This document shows positions 1 through 5,567 of a stretch of DNA of 12,589 nucleotides, in pieces; position 1 is the stretch's first letter; every line of letters starts with the position of its first letter. Origin of the DNA: an uncultured Eubacteriales bacterium. GTDB taxonomy: Bacteria; Bacillota; Clostridia; Christensenellales; Aristaeellaceae. The notes under the pieces were generated by a model. The model did not search any database and was not told the origin of the DNA. It worked only from the letters and a program-made list of their open reading frames with translations. The stretch spans positions 1 to 12,589 of the forward strand of contig UQNM01000058.1 in assembly GCA_900542395.1 (NCBI GenBank), in the 5' to 3' direction. Position numbers and translations under genes: made by a program.

Positions 1-1
1 C

Positions 2-89
2 TTTGTGCAACATTCGCTTTTTGCTCGATGATTGTAAAAAAAGCAAGGCTGTCAGGGCGAAACTTGACAGCCTTGTTTGGATGACGGAT
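2..89. repeat. Copy 1 of a hairpin-bearing intergenic repeat
   Basis: Bases 2-40 align without gaps to 1596-1634 with 30 of 39 identical by my count, starting with TTTGTGCA in both and including GATGATTG followed by a run of A. After the central hairpin both copies continue with TGGATGAC (78-85 and 1681-1688). The hairpin stems between these flanks are unrelated in sequence. This suggests one intergenic element with a conserved frame and a swapped or diverged stem. No protein is encoded. Confidence 0.5.
36..75 (-). terminator. Rho-independent terminator reading leftwards
   Basis: A perfect 11-bp stem (CAAGGCTGTCA at 44-54 with TGACAGCCTTG at 65-75, 10-nt loop) is preceded by seven A at 36-42, which become a U-run on the - strand. 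The + strand side has only TTTGG after the stem and would terminate weakly. No - strand gene inside the window clearly needs it, so it may serve a gene outside the left edge or be part of the repeat element. Confidence 0.6.
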
Positions 90-92
90 ATT
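64..92 (+). promoter_or_regulatory. Possible promoter for the DUF1294/desulfhydrase pair
   Basis: TTGACA at 64-69 is a perfect -35 box. GATATT at 87-92 follows after 17 bp and is a 4/6 match to the -10 consensus. The -35 box lies in the right arm of the hairpin at 44-75. It is the best + strand candidate ahead of the gene at 130, but the weak -10 keeps confidence low. Confidence 0.35.
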
Positions 93-129
93 TTTCCCCC
101 CTGCCGTCGGCGGTCGGGGGAAGGCAGGA

Positions 130-402
130 ATGAACATGAAAAACATCTTTTTGGCGGCATGGCTGGCCATGAACGGCTTCACGTTCTGCCTTTACGGCGT
201 GGATAAGCGAAGGGCGAAACGCGGGGCGTGGCGCATCCCGGAAAAGACGCTGCTGCTGTGCACATGGCTGCTGGGCGGCGTGGGCGCGCTCATCGGCATG
301 CGCGTGTTTCACCACAAGACAAAGCACCGGCTGTTTACGATCAGCGCGCCGATTGCCGCGGCCATCAGCATCGTGGCCGCGCTGTACGGGCTGATGATGT
401 GA
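130..402 (+). CDS. DUF1294 family small membrane protein (YsdA-like)
   Basis: A 90-residue protein of unknown function in the DUF1294 family, predicted to sit in the cytoplasmic membrane. Visible family features are Asp25-Lys26 after the first hydrophobic stretch (about 4-23), RIPEK at 35-39, the Gly-rich GGVGALIG at 49-56 inside the second membrane segment, and HHKTKHR at 61-67 just after it. A third hydrophobic segment (about 69-90) ends the protein. Length and motif order match the usual 85-120 residues. Two starts are possible: ATG 130, 5 nt after AAGG (121-124), or ATG 136, 7 nt after AGG (126-128); they differ by two residues. The stop is 12 bp from the next start, so the two genes are very likely one transcript. 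No function is known for the family, and the link to the PLP enzyme is only positional. Confidence 0.85.
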   Translation: MNMKNIFLAAWLAMNGFTFCLYGVDKRRAKRGAWRIPEKTLLLCTWLLGGVGALIGMRVFHHKTKHRLFTISAPIAAAISIVAALYGLMM

Positions 403-414
403 GGAGGATGGACG

Positions 415-1470
415 ATGAACCGATTTGAACAACTGCATGCGCTGCTAAGCCAAAAGCCGCGCGCGAACCTCGGCTTTTTCCCGACGCCGCTGTATAAGCT
501 CGACAGGCTGAGCGAGCGGCTGGGCGTGAATCTCTATGTCAAGCGCGACGATTTTTCCGGCATGAGCCTTTTCGGCGGCAACAAGATCCGCAAGCTGGAA
601 TATTTGCTGGGCGACGCGAAGGAGAAGGGCTGCGACACGGTGTTCACCTACGGCGCGACGCAATCCAACCACGCCATGCAGACCGCGACGGCCTGCCGCC
701 GCCTCGGCTTGGAGCCGATTCTCTACCTGAACGCCTATGTGCAGCCGGATGAAAACGACGTGCGCTCGAACATGCTGCTGGATCGCATCCTCGGCGCGCA
801 GGTGAACGTCGTGTCCGGCCTGCCGGGGGAGACGGAGGCGCAGACGGAAGCGCGGTGCCATCAGATGGGCGTGGTGCACGCGGCGCGGCTGGAAGCGGAA
901 GGCCACCGCTGCTATGATGTGCCGATGGGCGGCGCAAGCCCCGTCGGCTCGGCGGCGTTTATCGGCGGCTATCTGGAAATGATGGAGCAATGCGCGCAGT
1001 TGGGCGTCGCCCCGACGCGGCTTTACGCGGCGACGGGAACGGGCGGCACGCTGGCCGGATTGGTCGCGGGGCGCAAGGCGCTGGGCGTCGGGCCGGAGAT
1101 CACCGGCGTGGCCGTCAGCCGCAAGGATGCGGGCTACGAAGGGCGCTGCGCCGAGCTCGCGAATGCATCGCTTGAATGGCTGGGCAGCGAAACGCGCGTG
1201 ACGGCGGCGGATTTCGACGTTGAGCGCGGCTATTTTGAGCCGGGGTATGAGCAGCCGAACGAGGCGGCCAACGAGGCGATCCGCCTTCTGGCGCGAACCG
1301 AGGGGCTTTTGACCGACCCGGTTTACACCGGCAAGGCGCTCGCGGGGCTGATCGGCCACGTCCGCGAGGGGCGGATTGCGCCGGGCGAGACGGTGATTTT
1401 CTGGCACACGGGCGGCGCGACGGCGCTGTTCGCCGAGCAGGCGATTCTGGGCGATCTGGCGAAAAAATAA
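415..1470 (+). CDS. dcyD: D-cysteine desulfhydrase / ACC deaminase-family PLP enzyme
   Basis: A cytoplasmic fold-type II pyridoxal-phosphate enzyme of 351 residues, the expected length for this family. Family members cleave D-cysteine to pyruvate, sulfide and ammonia, or open 1-aminocyclopropane-1-carboxylate. The FGGNKIRKLEYL segment (53-64) supplies the PLP lysine, Lys57. TYGATQSNHAMQTA (78-91) is the cofactor/substrate loop with Ser84-Asn85-His86. ATGTGGTLAGL (206-216) is the phosphate-binding glycine loop. DPVYTGKA (301-308) and HTGG (331-334) lie near the active site in relatives. GGAGG at 403-407 sits 7 nt before the ATG. The preceding DUF1294 gene is cotranscribed by spacing. The convergent metNIQ operon on the other side imports methionine, including the D-form in known systems, so a role in sulfur or D-amino-acid salvage is plausible. 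D-cysteine rather than ACC is my preference, because ACC deaminases proper are rarer in anaerobes; sequence alone does not settle the substrate. Confidence 0.85.
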   Translation: MNRFEQLHALLSQKPRANLGFFPTPLYKLDRLSERLGVNLYVKRDDFSGMSLFGGNKIRKLEYLLGDAKEKGCDTVFTYGATQSNHAMQTATACRRLGLEPILYLNAYVQPDENDVRSNMLLDRILGAQVNVVSGLPGETEAQTEARCHQMGVVHAARLEAEGHRCYDVPMGGASPVGSAAFIGGYLEMMEQCAQLGVAPTRLYAATGTGGTLAGLVAGRKALGVGPEITGVAVSRKDAGYEGRCAELANASLEWLGSETRVTAADFDVERGYFEPGYEQPNEAANEAIRLLARTEGLLTDPVYTGKALAGLIGHVREGRIAPGETVIFWHTGGATALFAEQAILGDLAKK

Positions 1471-1515
1471 AACAGTAGATGAGCAAATCCGAAATTTTGC
1501 GCAAATTCCGATAAC

Positions 1516-1590
1516 GGGCGCGCGATGCGCGCCCCTACAACGTTGCGGAAAAAGTAACCGCATACCCGTAGGGGCGCGCATTGCGCGCCC
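1516..1590. mobile_element. MITE-like palindromic element with 23-bp inverted ends
   Basis: The ends 1516-1538 and 1568-1590 are inverted copies of each other with 22 of 23 bases matching. Each end is itself a palindrome (GGGCGCGC, a 3-base centre, GCGCGCCC), followed inward by CTAC. The 29-bp interior has no coding capacity. The layout is that of a small non-autonomous element or a paired structured repeat. It sits in the gap between convergent genes where insertion does no harm. No target-site duplication is obvious to me. Confidence 0.6.
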
Positions 1591-1595
1591 GCGTT

Positions 1596-1693
1596 TTTGT
1601 GCAGAATGTGCTTTTGATTCAATGATTGAAAAAATCGGCCTTCTTCCAATCTGCAAGCGGAAGAAGGTCGATTTTTTTTATGGATGACCGGAT
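1596..1693. repeat. Copy 2 of the hairpin-bearing intergenic repeat
   Basis: This is the counterpart of 2-89. TTTGTGCA (1596-1603) opens it, GATTG plus A-run leads into the hairpin, and TGGATGAC (1681-1688) closes it. The hairpin in this copy is the bidirectional terminator at 1629-1679, while copy 1 carries a different stem. It directly abuts the MITE-like element on its left. Confidence 0.5.
1629..1679. terminator. Bidirectional terminator between dcyD and metQ
   Basis: A 13-bp stem with one G-U pair (TCGGCCTTCTTCC at 1635-1647 with GGAAGAAGGTCGA at 1659-1671, 11-nt loop) has six A before it (1629-1634) and eight T after it (1672-1679). It can stop the + strand PLP-enzyme transcript and the - strand metNIQ transcript, as expected between convergent genes. 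Confidence 0.9.
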
Positions 1694-1702
1694 TGACAGG
1701 CG

Positions 1703-2491
1703 TTACTTCGTCGGAACGACAGCGCCCTTGTAGGTCTCGTTGATGAAGTTCACGATCTCGTCGCCCTGAAGCACCTCAACCAGCGTCTTGAGCTCATCGC
1801 GGTCGTCGCCCTCGCGGACGGCGATGATGTTCGGATAGGCGACCTCGGTGCTCTCGTAGGCAATCGGCGTGCCGACAACGTCCGTACCGGCCTGAAGCGC
1901 GTAGTTGGAGTTGATGACGCCCAGATCGACGTCGGCCAGCGTGCGCGGCACCTGCGCGGCCTCGACCTCGACAAACTCAAACTTGTGCGGGTTCTCGGCA
2001 ACGTCCAGCACGGTCGCGGTCTGACCGGCGGCCGCGTTCAGCTTGAGCAGGCCGTTGAACTCCAGCAGACCCAGCGCGCGGGATTCGTTGGTGGTGTCGT
2101 TCGGGATGGCGATGGTCGCGCCGTCCGGGATGGAATCGAGGGTGATCGCCTTCGCCGGGTTCACGTACAGGCCCATCGGCTCGTAGTGCACCGCGCCCGC
2201 GCTGACCAGATGCGTGCCGTTCTGCGCGTTGAAATCCTCGAGGTAGGGGATGTGCTGGAAGTAGTTCGCGTCCAGATCGCCCGCTTCGAGCTGGAGATTC
2301 GGCTGAACGTAATCGTCAAAGACGACGATTTCAAGGTCGATGCCTTTTTCGGCGAGAATCGGCTTGGCCGCTTCAAGAATCTCGGCATGCGGGGTGGCGG
2401 ATGCGCCGACGACGAGCTTGGTGTTGGCGCTGGCGACGCCGGCCGCGGCGGTCAGCGCGAGGGAAAGAGCGAGCGTAAGCAGCTTTTTCAT
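1703..2491 (-). CDS. metQ: MetQ, methionine ABC transporter substrate-binding protein
   Basis: A 262-residue NlpA/MetQ-family binding protein that captures L- or D-methionine outside the membrane for the MetNI transporter. The mature part shows VVGASATPHAEIL (27-39), DANYFQHIPYL (74-84), HYEPMGLYV (102-110), IPNDTTNESRAL (129-140) and GVINSNYALQAG (191-202), all typical of the family. The N-terminus is a Sec signal peptide: Lys2-Lys3, a hydrophobic core, and a signal-peptidase-I site after Ala22 (ASA/NTK). It has no lipobox cysteine, although most MetQ proteins are lipoproteins. AGGAGG at 2500-2505 is 8 nt from the ATG. It is the last gene of the operon, 101 bp after metI. That gap contains a small ATCAAA-GGG-TTTGAT hairpin (2510-2524) just ahead of the ribosome site, which could adjust MetQ output or protect the 3' RNA. 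Terminated at 1629-1679. Confidence 0.93.
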   Translation of the reverse strand: MKKLLTLALSLALTAAAGVASANTKLVVGASATPHAEILEAAKPILAEKGIDLEIVVFDDYVQPNLQLEAGDLDANYFQHIPYLEDFNAQNGTHLVSAGAVHYEPMGLYVNPAKAITLDSIPDGATIAIPNDTTNESRALGLLEFNGLLKLNAAAGQTATVLDVAENPHKFEFVEVEAAQVPRTLADVDLGVINSNYALQAGTDVVGTPIAYESTEVAYPNIIAVREGDDRDELKTLVEVLQGDEIVNFINETYKGAVVPTK

Positions 2492-2592
2492 GGCATTGTC
2501 CTCCTAAAGATCAAAGGGTTTGATTTGTTGTTGATTTTGGGAATGTATTCAAAGCCTCTCGGCTTCGAGTCGGAAAGTGGGGAGCGCCGTTC

Positions 2593-3258
2593 TCAGTTTC
2601 GAACGCGCTTGTCCGTCTTGCGGGAAATCTTCATGCCGACGATCTGGATGACCTGCATCAGCACGATCAGCAGGGCGACGGTGACGAAGAGCACGTCCGT
2701 CTGATAGCGGTTGTAGCCGTAGCTGATGGCAATCTGCCCCAGACCGCCGCCGCCAATCGCGCCGGACATCGCGCTGTAGCCGAGAATCGTGCCGCAGGAG
2801 ATTGTCGCGCCGACGATCAGCGATGTTTTGGCCTCCGGAATGAGCACTTTGAAGATGATTGTCGGGATGTTTGCGCCCATCGACTGCGCTGCCTCGATCA
2901 CGCCGGGATCGACCTCAAGCAGCGAGGATTCGATCATGCGGGCGACATACGGCGCGGCCGCGATGACCAGCGGAACAATCGTCGCCGTGGAGCCGTAGGC
3001 CTTGCCCGCAATCGCGCGGGTCACGGGGATGACCAGAATCATCAGGATCAGGAACGGGATGGAACGGAAGATGTTGACCACCGTATCGAGCAGGCGGTAG
3101 ACCAGCTTCTGCGGCTTGAGGCCGCTCGGCGCGGTCAGCACCAGCAGAATCGCGAGCGGCAGACCCAGCAGATACGCGAACAGGGTGGAAACGGTCGTCA
3201 TGTACAGCGTGTCTTTGATGCCGCCGAGCATCAGCGGAATCATCTTATCCATGGACAT
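2593..3258 (-). CDS. metI: MetI, methionine ABC transporter permease
   Basis: A 221-residue membrane subunit of the MetNIQ importer, close to the usual 215-220 residues. Five hydrophobic segments can be read at about 17-41, 58-84, 91-106, 144-168 and 188-209. NIFRSIPFLILM (62-73) is a MetI hallmark. The cytoplasmic EAA loop (IEAAQSMGANIPTIIFKVLI at 121-140) is where MetN docks. GGAGG in the leader RNA lies 9 nt before the ATG at 3258, inside the end of metN. The reading frames overlap by 14 bp, so metN and metI are translationally coupled. A second in-frame ATG is two codons further on at 3252. Confidence 0.95.
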   Translation of the reverse strand: MSMDKMIPLMLGGIKDTLYMTTVSTLFAYLLGLPLAILLVLTAPSGLKPQKLVYRLLDTVVNIFRSIPFLILMILVIPVTRAIAGKAYGSTATIVPLVIAAAPYVARMIESSLLEVDPGVIEAAQSMGANIPTIIFKVLIPEAKTSLIVGATISCGTILGYSAMSGAIGGGGLGQIAISYGYNRYQTDVLFVTVALLIVLMQVIQIVGMKISRKTDKRVRN

Positions 3259-4255
3259 GGCCGTTCACCTCCTCAACGCGCAGCCCCTTGTTTTGCAGGA
3301 AATAGATCGCCTTTTCCTGCTGCAAATGATCCTCCGGGAGCTGCAGGATCATCTGGCCGAACAGCTTGCCGCTGACCTCGCGGGTGTCGGCGTAGCGGAT
3401 GTTGACGGCGACGTGGCACTGCATCGCCAAATCGGAAATCGTCGGTTCGTCGGCCGAGCTGCCCTCAAACACGATGCGAATCATCCGTTCGCCCATCGCG
3501 CCGCTGTCCGCGCCAGCGGTGCGGAAGATCAGCTTCTTGGCCGCCGCGGATTTCGGCTGGCTGAACACCGATTCGACCGTGCCGCACTCGGCCAGCTGGC
3601 CGTCGTCGATGATGGCGACATGGGTGCAGGTGCTCTCCACGACGCTCATCTCATGGGTGATGATGACGATGGTGATGCCCATCCTGCGGTTGATTTCCCG
3701 CAGAAGGTTGAGAATCGAGGTCGTCGTCGTCGGGTCGAGCGCGCTGGTCGCCTCGTCGCAGAGGATGATCTTCGGGTTGGTCGCCAGAGCGCGGGCGATG
3801 GCGACGCGCTGCTGCTGGCCGCCGGAAAGCTGGCTGGGGTAGTTGTGCTGCCTGTCCGTCAGGCCGACGATTTCGAGCAGCTCGTCGATGCGCTTTTCAA
3901 TCTGCGGGCGCTTCATGCCGGCGATTTCCATTGCGAAGGCGATGTTGCCGCGCACATCCCGCTGAGAGAGCAGATTGAAATGCTGGAAGATCATCGAGAC
4001 CTGCTGGCGGAGCTGGCGAAGCGCCTTCGGGCTGAGCGAGGCGAGATCCTTGCCGTCGATGACGACGCTGCCCGAGGTCGGCTGTTCCAGAAAGTTGATG
4101 CAGCGCACCAGCGTCGATTTGCCCGCGCCGGACATGCCGATGATGCCGAAAATGTCGCCCTGCTCGATGTGCAGGTTGATGTCTTTCAAGGCGTCTACCG
4201 TTTGGGTTTTCCCCTTGAAGGTCTTTGTCAGGTGGTTCAGCTCAATGAGCGCCAA
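3245..4255 (-). CDS. metN: MetN, methionine ABC transporter ATPase with NIL domain
   Basis: The ATP-hydrolysing subunit of the methionine importer. Numbering from the longer frame that starts at ATG 4282: Walker A GMSGAGKST (49-57), Q-loop IFQHFNLL (98-105), signature LSGGQQQR (152-159), Walker B IILCDEATSALD (172-183, catalytic Glu177), and switch His210. Residues about 265-341 form the C-terminal NIL domain that binds methionine and inhibits transport when the cell is replete in known MetN proteins. I prefer the TTG start at 4255. It has AAGGGAG about 10 nt upstream (4266-4272), and it gives MALIELNHLTKTF, matching how MetN proteins normally begin. The in-frame ATG at 4282 (nine residues longer) has no ribosome site. 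metN is first in the operon metN-metI-metQ. It is driven by the promoter at 4316-4344 and divergent from a LysR gene that is its likely regulator. Confidence 0.93.
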   Translation of the reverse strand: MALIELNHLTKTFKGKTQTVDALKDINLHIEQGDIFGIIGMSGAGKSTLVRCINFLEQPTSGSVVIDGKDLASLSPKALRQLRQQVSMIFQHFNLLSQRDVRGNIAFAMEIAGMKRPQIEKRIDELLEIVGLTDRQHNYPSQLSGGQQQRVAIARALATNPKIILCDEATSALDPTTTTSILNLLREINRRMGITIVIITHEMSVVESTCTHVAIIDDGQLAECGTVESVFSQPKSAAAKKLIFRTAGADSGAMGERMIRIVFEGSSADEPTISDLAMQCHVAVNIRYADTREVSGKLFGQMILQLPEDHLQQEKAIYFLQNKGLRVEEVNGHVHG

Positions 4256-4292
4256 GATGGAAGCACTCCCTTCAACATGCATGTGGAATCAA

Positions 4293-4308
4293 GTCACGTC
4301 CTTGTGAC
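4293..4308. promoter_or_regulatory. Short dyad at the metN transcription start
   Basis: GTCAC (4293-4297) and GTGAC (4304-4308) form a 5+5 inverted repeat with a 6-base spacer. It covers the predicted start of the metN transcript, about 7 bp past the -10 box at 4316-4321. It could be an operator or a small 5' hairpin. The match is short, so chance is not excluded. Confidence 0.25.
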
Positions 4309-4315
4309 GAAATGT

Positions 4316-4344
4316 ATTATATACGAAATGCGCCATATAGGCAA
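4316..4344 (-). promoter_or_regulatory. Promoter of metNIQ
   Basis: On the - strand TTGCCT (-35, 4339-4344) is followed after exactly 17 bp by a perfect TATAAT (-10, 4316-4321). The predicted transcript begins near 4309, giving a leader of about 50 nt before the TTG start. That is too short for an S-box or T-box riboswitch, which points to a protein regulator. Confidence 0.7.
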
Positions 4345-4366
4345 ACATGGATATTATATGATTGGC

Positions 4367-4383
4367 CATAGGATAAAGCTATG
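4367..4383. promoter_or_regulatory. Putative LysR-type regulator binding site
   Basis: CATAG-N7-CTATG is a perfect 5+5 dyad with the T-N11-A geometry of LysR-type recognition sites. Its centre (4375) is about 66 bp upstream of the predicted metN transcription start, where the primary recognition site of activators in this family usually lies. It also ends 8 bp before the -35 box of the lysR gene itself, which would allow autoregulation. Confidence 0.5.
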
Positions 4384-4390
4384 ATATGGA

Positions 4391-4419
4391 TTGAAAATGG
4401 GGAGCGGGTATGGTAGAAT
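4391..4419 (+). promoter_or_regulatory. Promoter of the lysR-type gene
   Basis: TTGAAA (4391-4396), a 17-bp spacer and TAGAAT (4414-4419) each match consensus at 5 of 6. The predicted transcript starts near 4426 and has a leader of about 155 nt, filled with four hairpins. Confidence 0.65.
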
Positions 4420-4446
4420 CGGGAAGGACGAACGCATACTCCTTCA

Positions 4447-4486
4447 GTCATGCCTTCGGCATGACAGCTCCCTTCCCGAGGGAGCT
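4447..4486. repeat. Double-hairpin intergenic repeat in the lysR leader
   Basis: Two perfect stems lie end to end: GTCATGCC/GGCATGAC (4447-4454/4458-4465) and AGCTCCCT/AGGGAGCT (4466-4473/4479-4486). The CTCCTTCAGTCA...GACAGCTCCCT layout resembles dispersed intergenic repeats I know from Clostridia genomes. It would fold in the lysR mRNA leader. There is no U-run, so it is not a terminator. Confidence 0.6.
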
Positions 4487-4522
4487 TGGACTGTAGACAA
4501 AAAGCTATTCTCCCCCCGTTTT

Positions 4523-4566
4523 CCAAGAACCTCGGGTTCTTGGCGAGGTTTGGGGCAGAGCCCCAA
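4523..4566. repeat. Second double-hairpin repeat next to the lysR ribosome site
   Basis: CCAAGAACC/GGTTCTTGG (4523-4531/4535-4543, 3-nt loop) is followed by TTGGGGC/GCCCCAA (4550-4556/4560-4566, 3-nt loop). The second stem ends just before AAGG (4570-4573), the ribosome site of the lysR gene. The element could therefore affect translation. It looks like another dispersed palindromic repeat. Confidence 0.55.
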
Positions 4567-4580
4567 GGAAAGGTTTTCTT

Positions 4581-5495
4581 ATGACGCTTCAACAACTGAA
4601 ATACGTCGTCGAGGTCGCCGAGCGCGGCTCCATCACCGAGGCCGCAAAGGCGCTGTTTATCGCCCAGCCCAGCCTCTCCGCCGCCGTGCGCGAGCTGGAG
4701 GAGGAAGCGGGCATCACCATCTTCCTGCGCAACAGCCGAGGCATTCTGCTCACGCAGGAGGGCGCGGAGTTTTTGGGCTACGCGCGTCAGGTCGTTCAGC
4801 AGGCCGCGCTGATCGAGGATAAATACATCGCGCACTCCGCGAGCCGCCAGCGCTTTTCCGTCTCCACCCAGCATTATTCCTTCACGTCCAGCGCGTTCGT
4901 CGAGCTGGTGCGCGCGCAGGGCGGCCAATCGTATGAATTTGTTCTCCGCGAGGGCAAGACGTATGACACGATCATGGACGTGCGCCATCTGCGCAGTGAA
5001 ATGGGCGTGATCTACCTGTGCTCGTTCAACGAGGCGGTCATCCGAAAGACGCTGCGCGAATCGAACCTCGTCTTTTCCGAGCTGTTTTCCGCCAGGCCGC
5101 ACATCTTCATCGGGCGCAACAACCCGCTCGCCGGGCGCAAGAGCGTCAGCATGAAGGATTTGGAATCCCTGCCGTGCCTGACATACGAGCAGGGCGACCA
5201 GAACTCGTTTTATTTTTCCGAGGAAATCCTCTCGACCCTCAACCATGAAAAGAGCATCAAGGTGACGGATAAGGGCACGATCATCGATTTGATGACCGGC
5301 ACGGACGGCTATACCATTTCTTCCGGCATCTGCCCGTCGTATCTGCGCGGCGACGACATCATCTCCATCCCGCTGGAGGTGGAGGAAATCATCCGCATCG
5401 GCGTGATTACGCATAAGGATTATCGCCCGACCGCGCTGGGGCAGATGTATCTGGATATCCTCCACCGCGTCGTGGGCGATATGCAGGGGGAATAA
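4581..5495 (+). CDS. LysR-family transcriptional regulator, likely of metNIQ
   Basis: A 304-residue LysR-type regulator of normal family length. The winged helix-turn-helix occupies about 1-60, with LQQLKYVVEVAERGSITEAA (3-22) and the recognition helix in QPSLSAAVRELEEEAG (29-44), followed by FLRNSRGILLTQEG (48-61). A linker helix runs to about 90, and the two-lobed effector domain to about 300. It is transcribed divergently from metN, with a T-N11-A dyad in the shared region, so control of the methionine importer and of itself is the likely job. AAGG at 4570-4573 lies 7 nt before the ATG. The effector is unknown: a sulfur metabolite such as homocysteine, O-acetylserine or methionine would fit, by analogy with MetR and CysB. 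No terminator with a U-run follows on the + strand. Confidence 0.88.
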   Translation: MTLQQLKYVVEVAERGSITEAAKALFIAQPSLSAAVRELEEEAGITIFLRNSRGILLTQEGAEFLGYARQVVQQAALIEDKYIAHSASRQRFSVSTQHYSFTSSAFVELVRAQGGQSYEFVLREGKTYDTIMDVRHLRSEMGVIYLCSFNEAVIRKTLRESNLVFSELFSARPHIFIGRNNPLAGRKSVSMKDLESLPCLTYEQGDQNSFYFSEEILSTLNHEKSIKVTDKGTIIDLMTGTDGYTISSGICPSYLRGDDIISIPLEVEEIIRIGVITHKDYRPTALGQMYLDILHRVVGDMQGE

Positions 5496-5511
5496 GAAAA
5501 TAAGGGCAATC

Positions 5512-5536
5512 AAAAAGGAGAACGCGGACGTTCTCC
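5512..5536 (-). terminator. Terminator of the alpha/beta hydrolase gene
   Basis: A perfect 8-bp stem (GGAGAACG at 5517-5524, CGTTCTCC at 5529-5536) with tetraloop CGGA is preceded by five A (5512-5516), giving a U-run on the - strand. It lies 31 bp past the hydrolase stop codon. Confidence 0.7.
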
Positions 5537-5567
5537 CTGAAATGCAGACGAGGTGCGGCGGCCGCCG

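Noticed and set aside
1516..1590. CRISPR-like repeat pair
   Set aside because: There are only two units, in inverted orientation, with no array of direct repeats and no cas genes.
445..1656. 403-codon ORF on the - strand over the PLP enzyme
   Set aside because: Shadow of a GC-rich gene: Arg/Ala-rich product, no family motif, and it runs through the repeat and terminator region.
4255..4310. SAM (S-box) or T-box riboswitch ahead of metNIQ
   Set aside because: The predicted leader is only about 50 nt, with no multi-stem core or terminator.
3116..4384. 422-codon ORF on the + strand over metI/metN, and a 398-codon - strand ORF over the lysR gene
   Set aside because: Both are antisense to genes with full family motifs and have no ribosome sites of their own.
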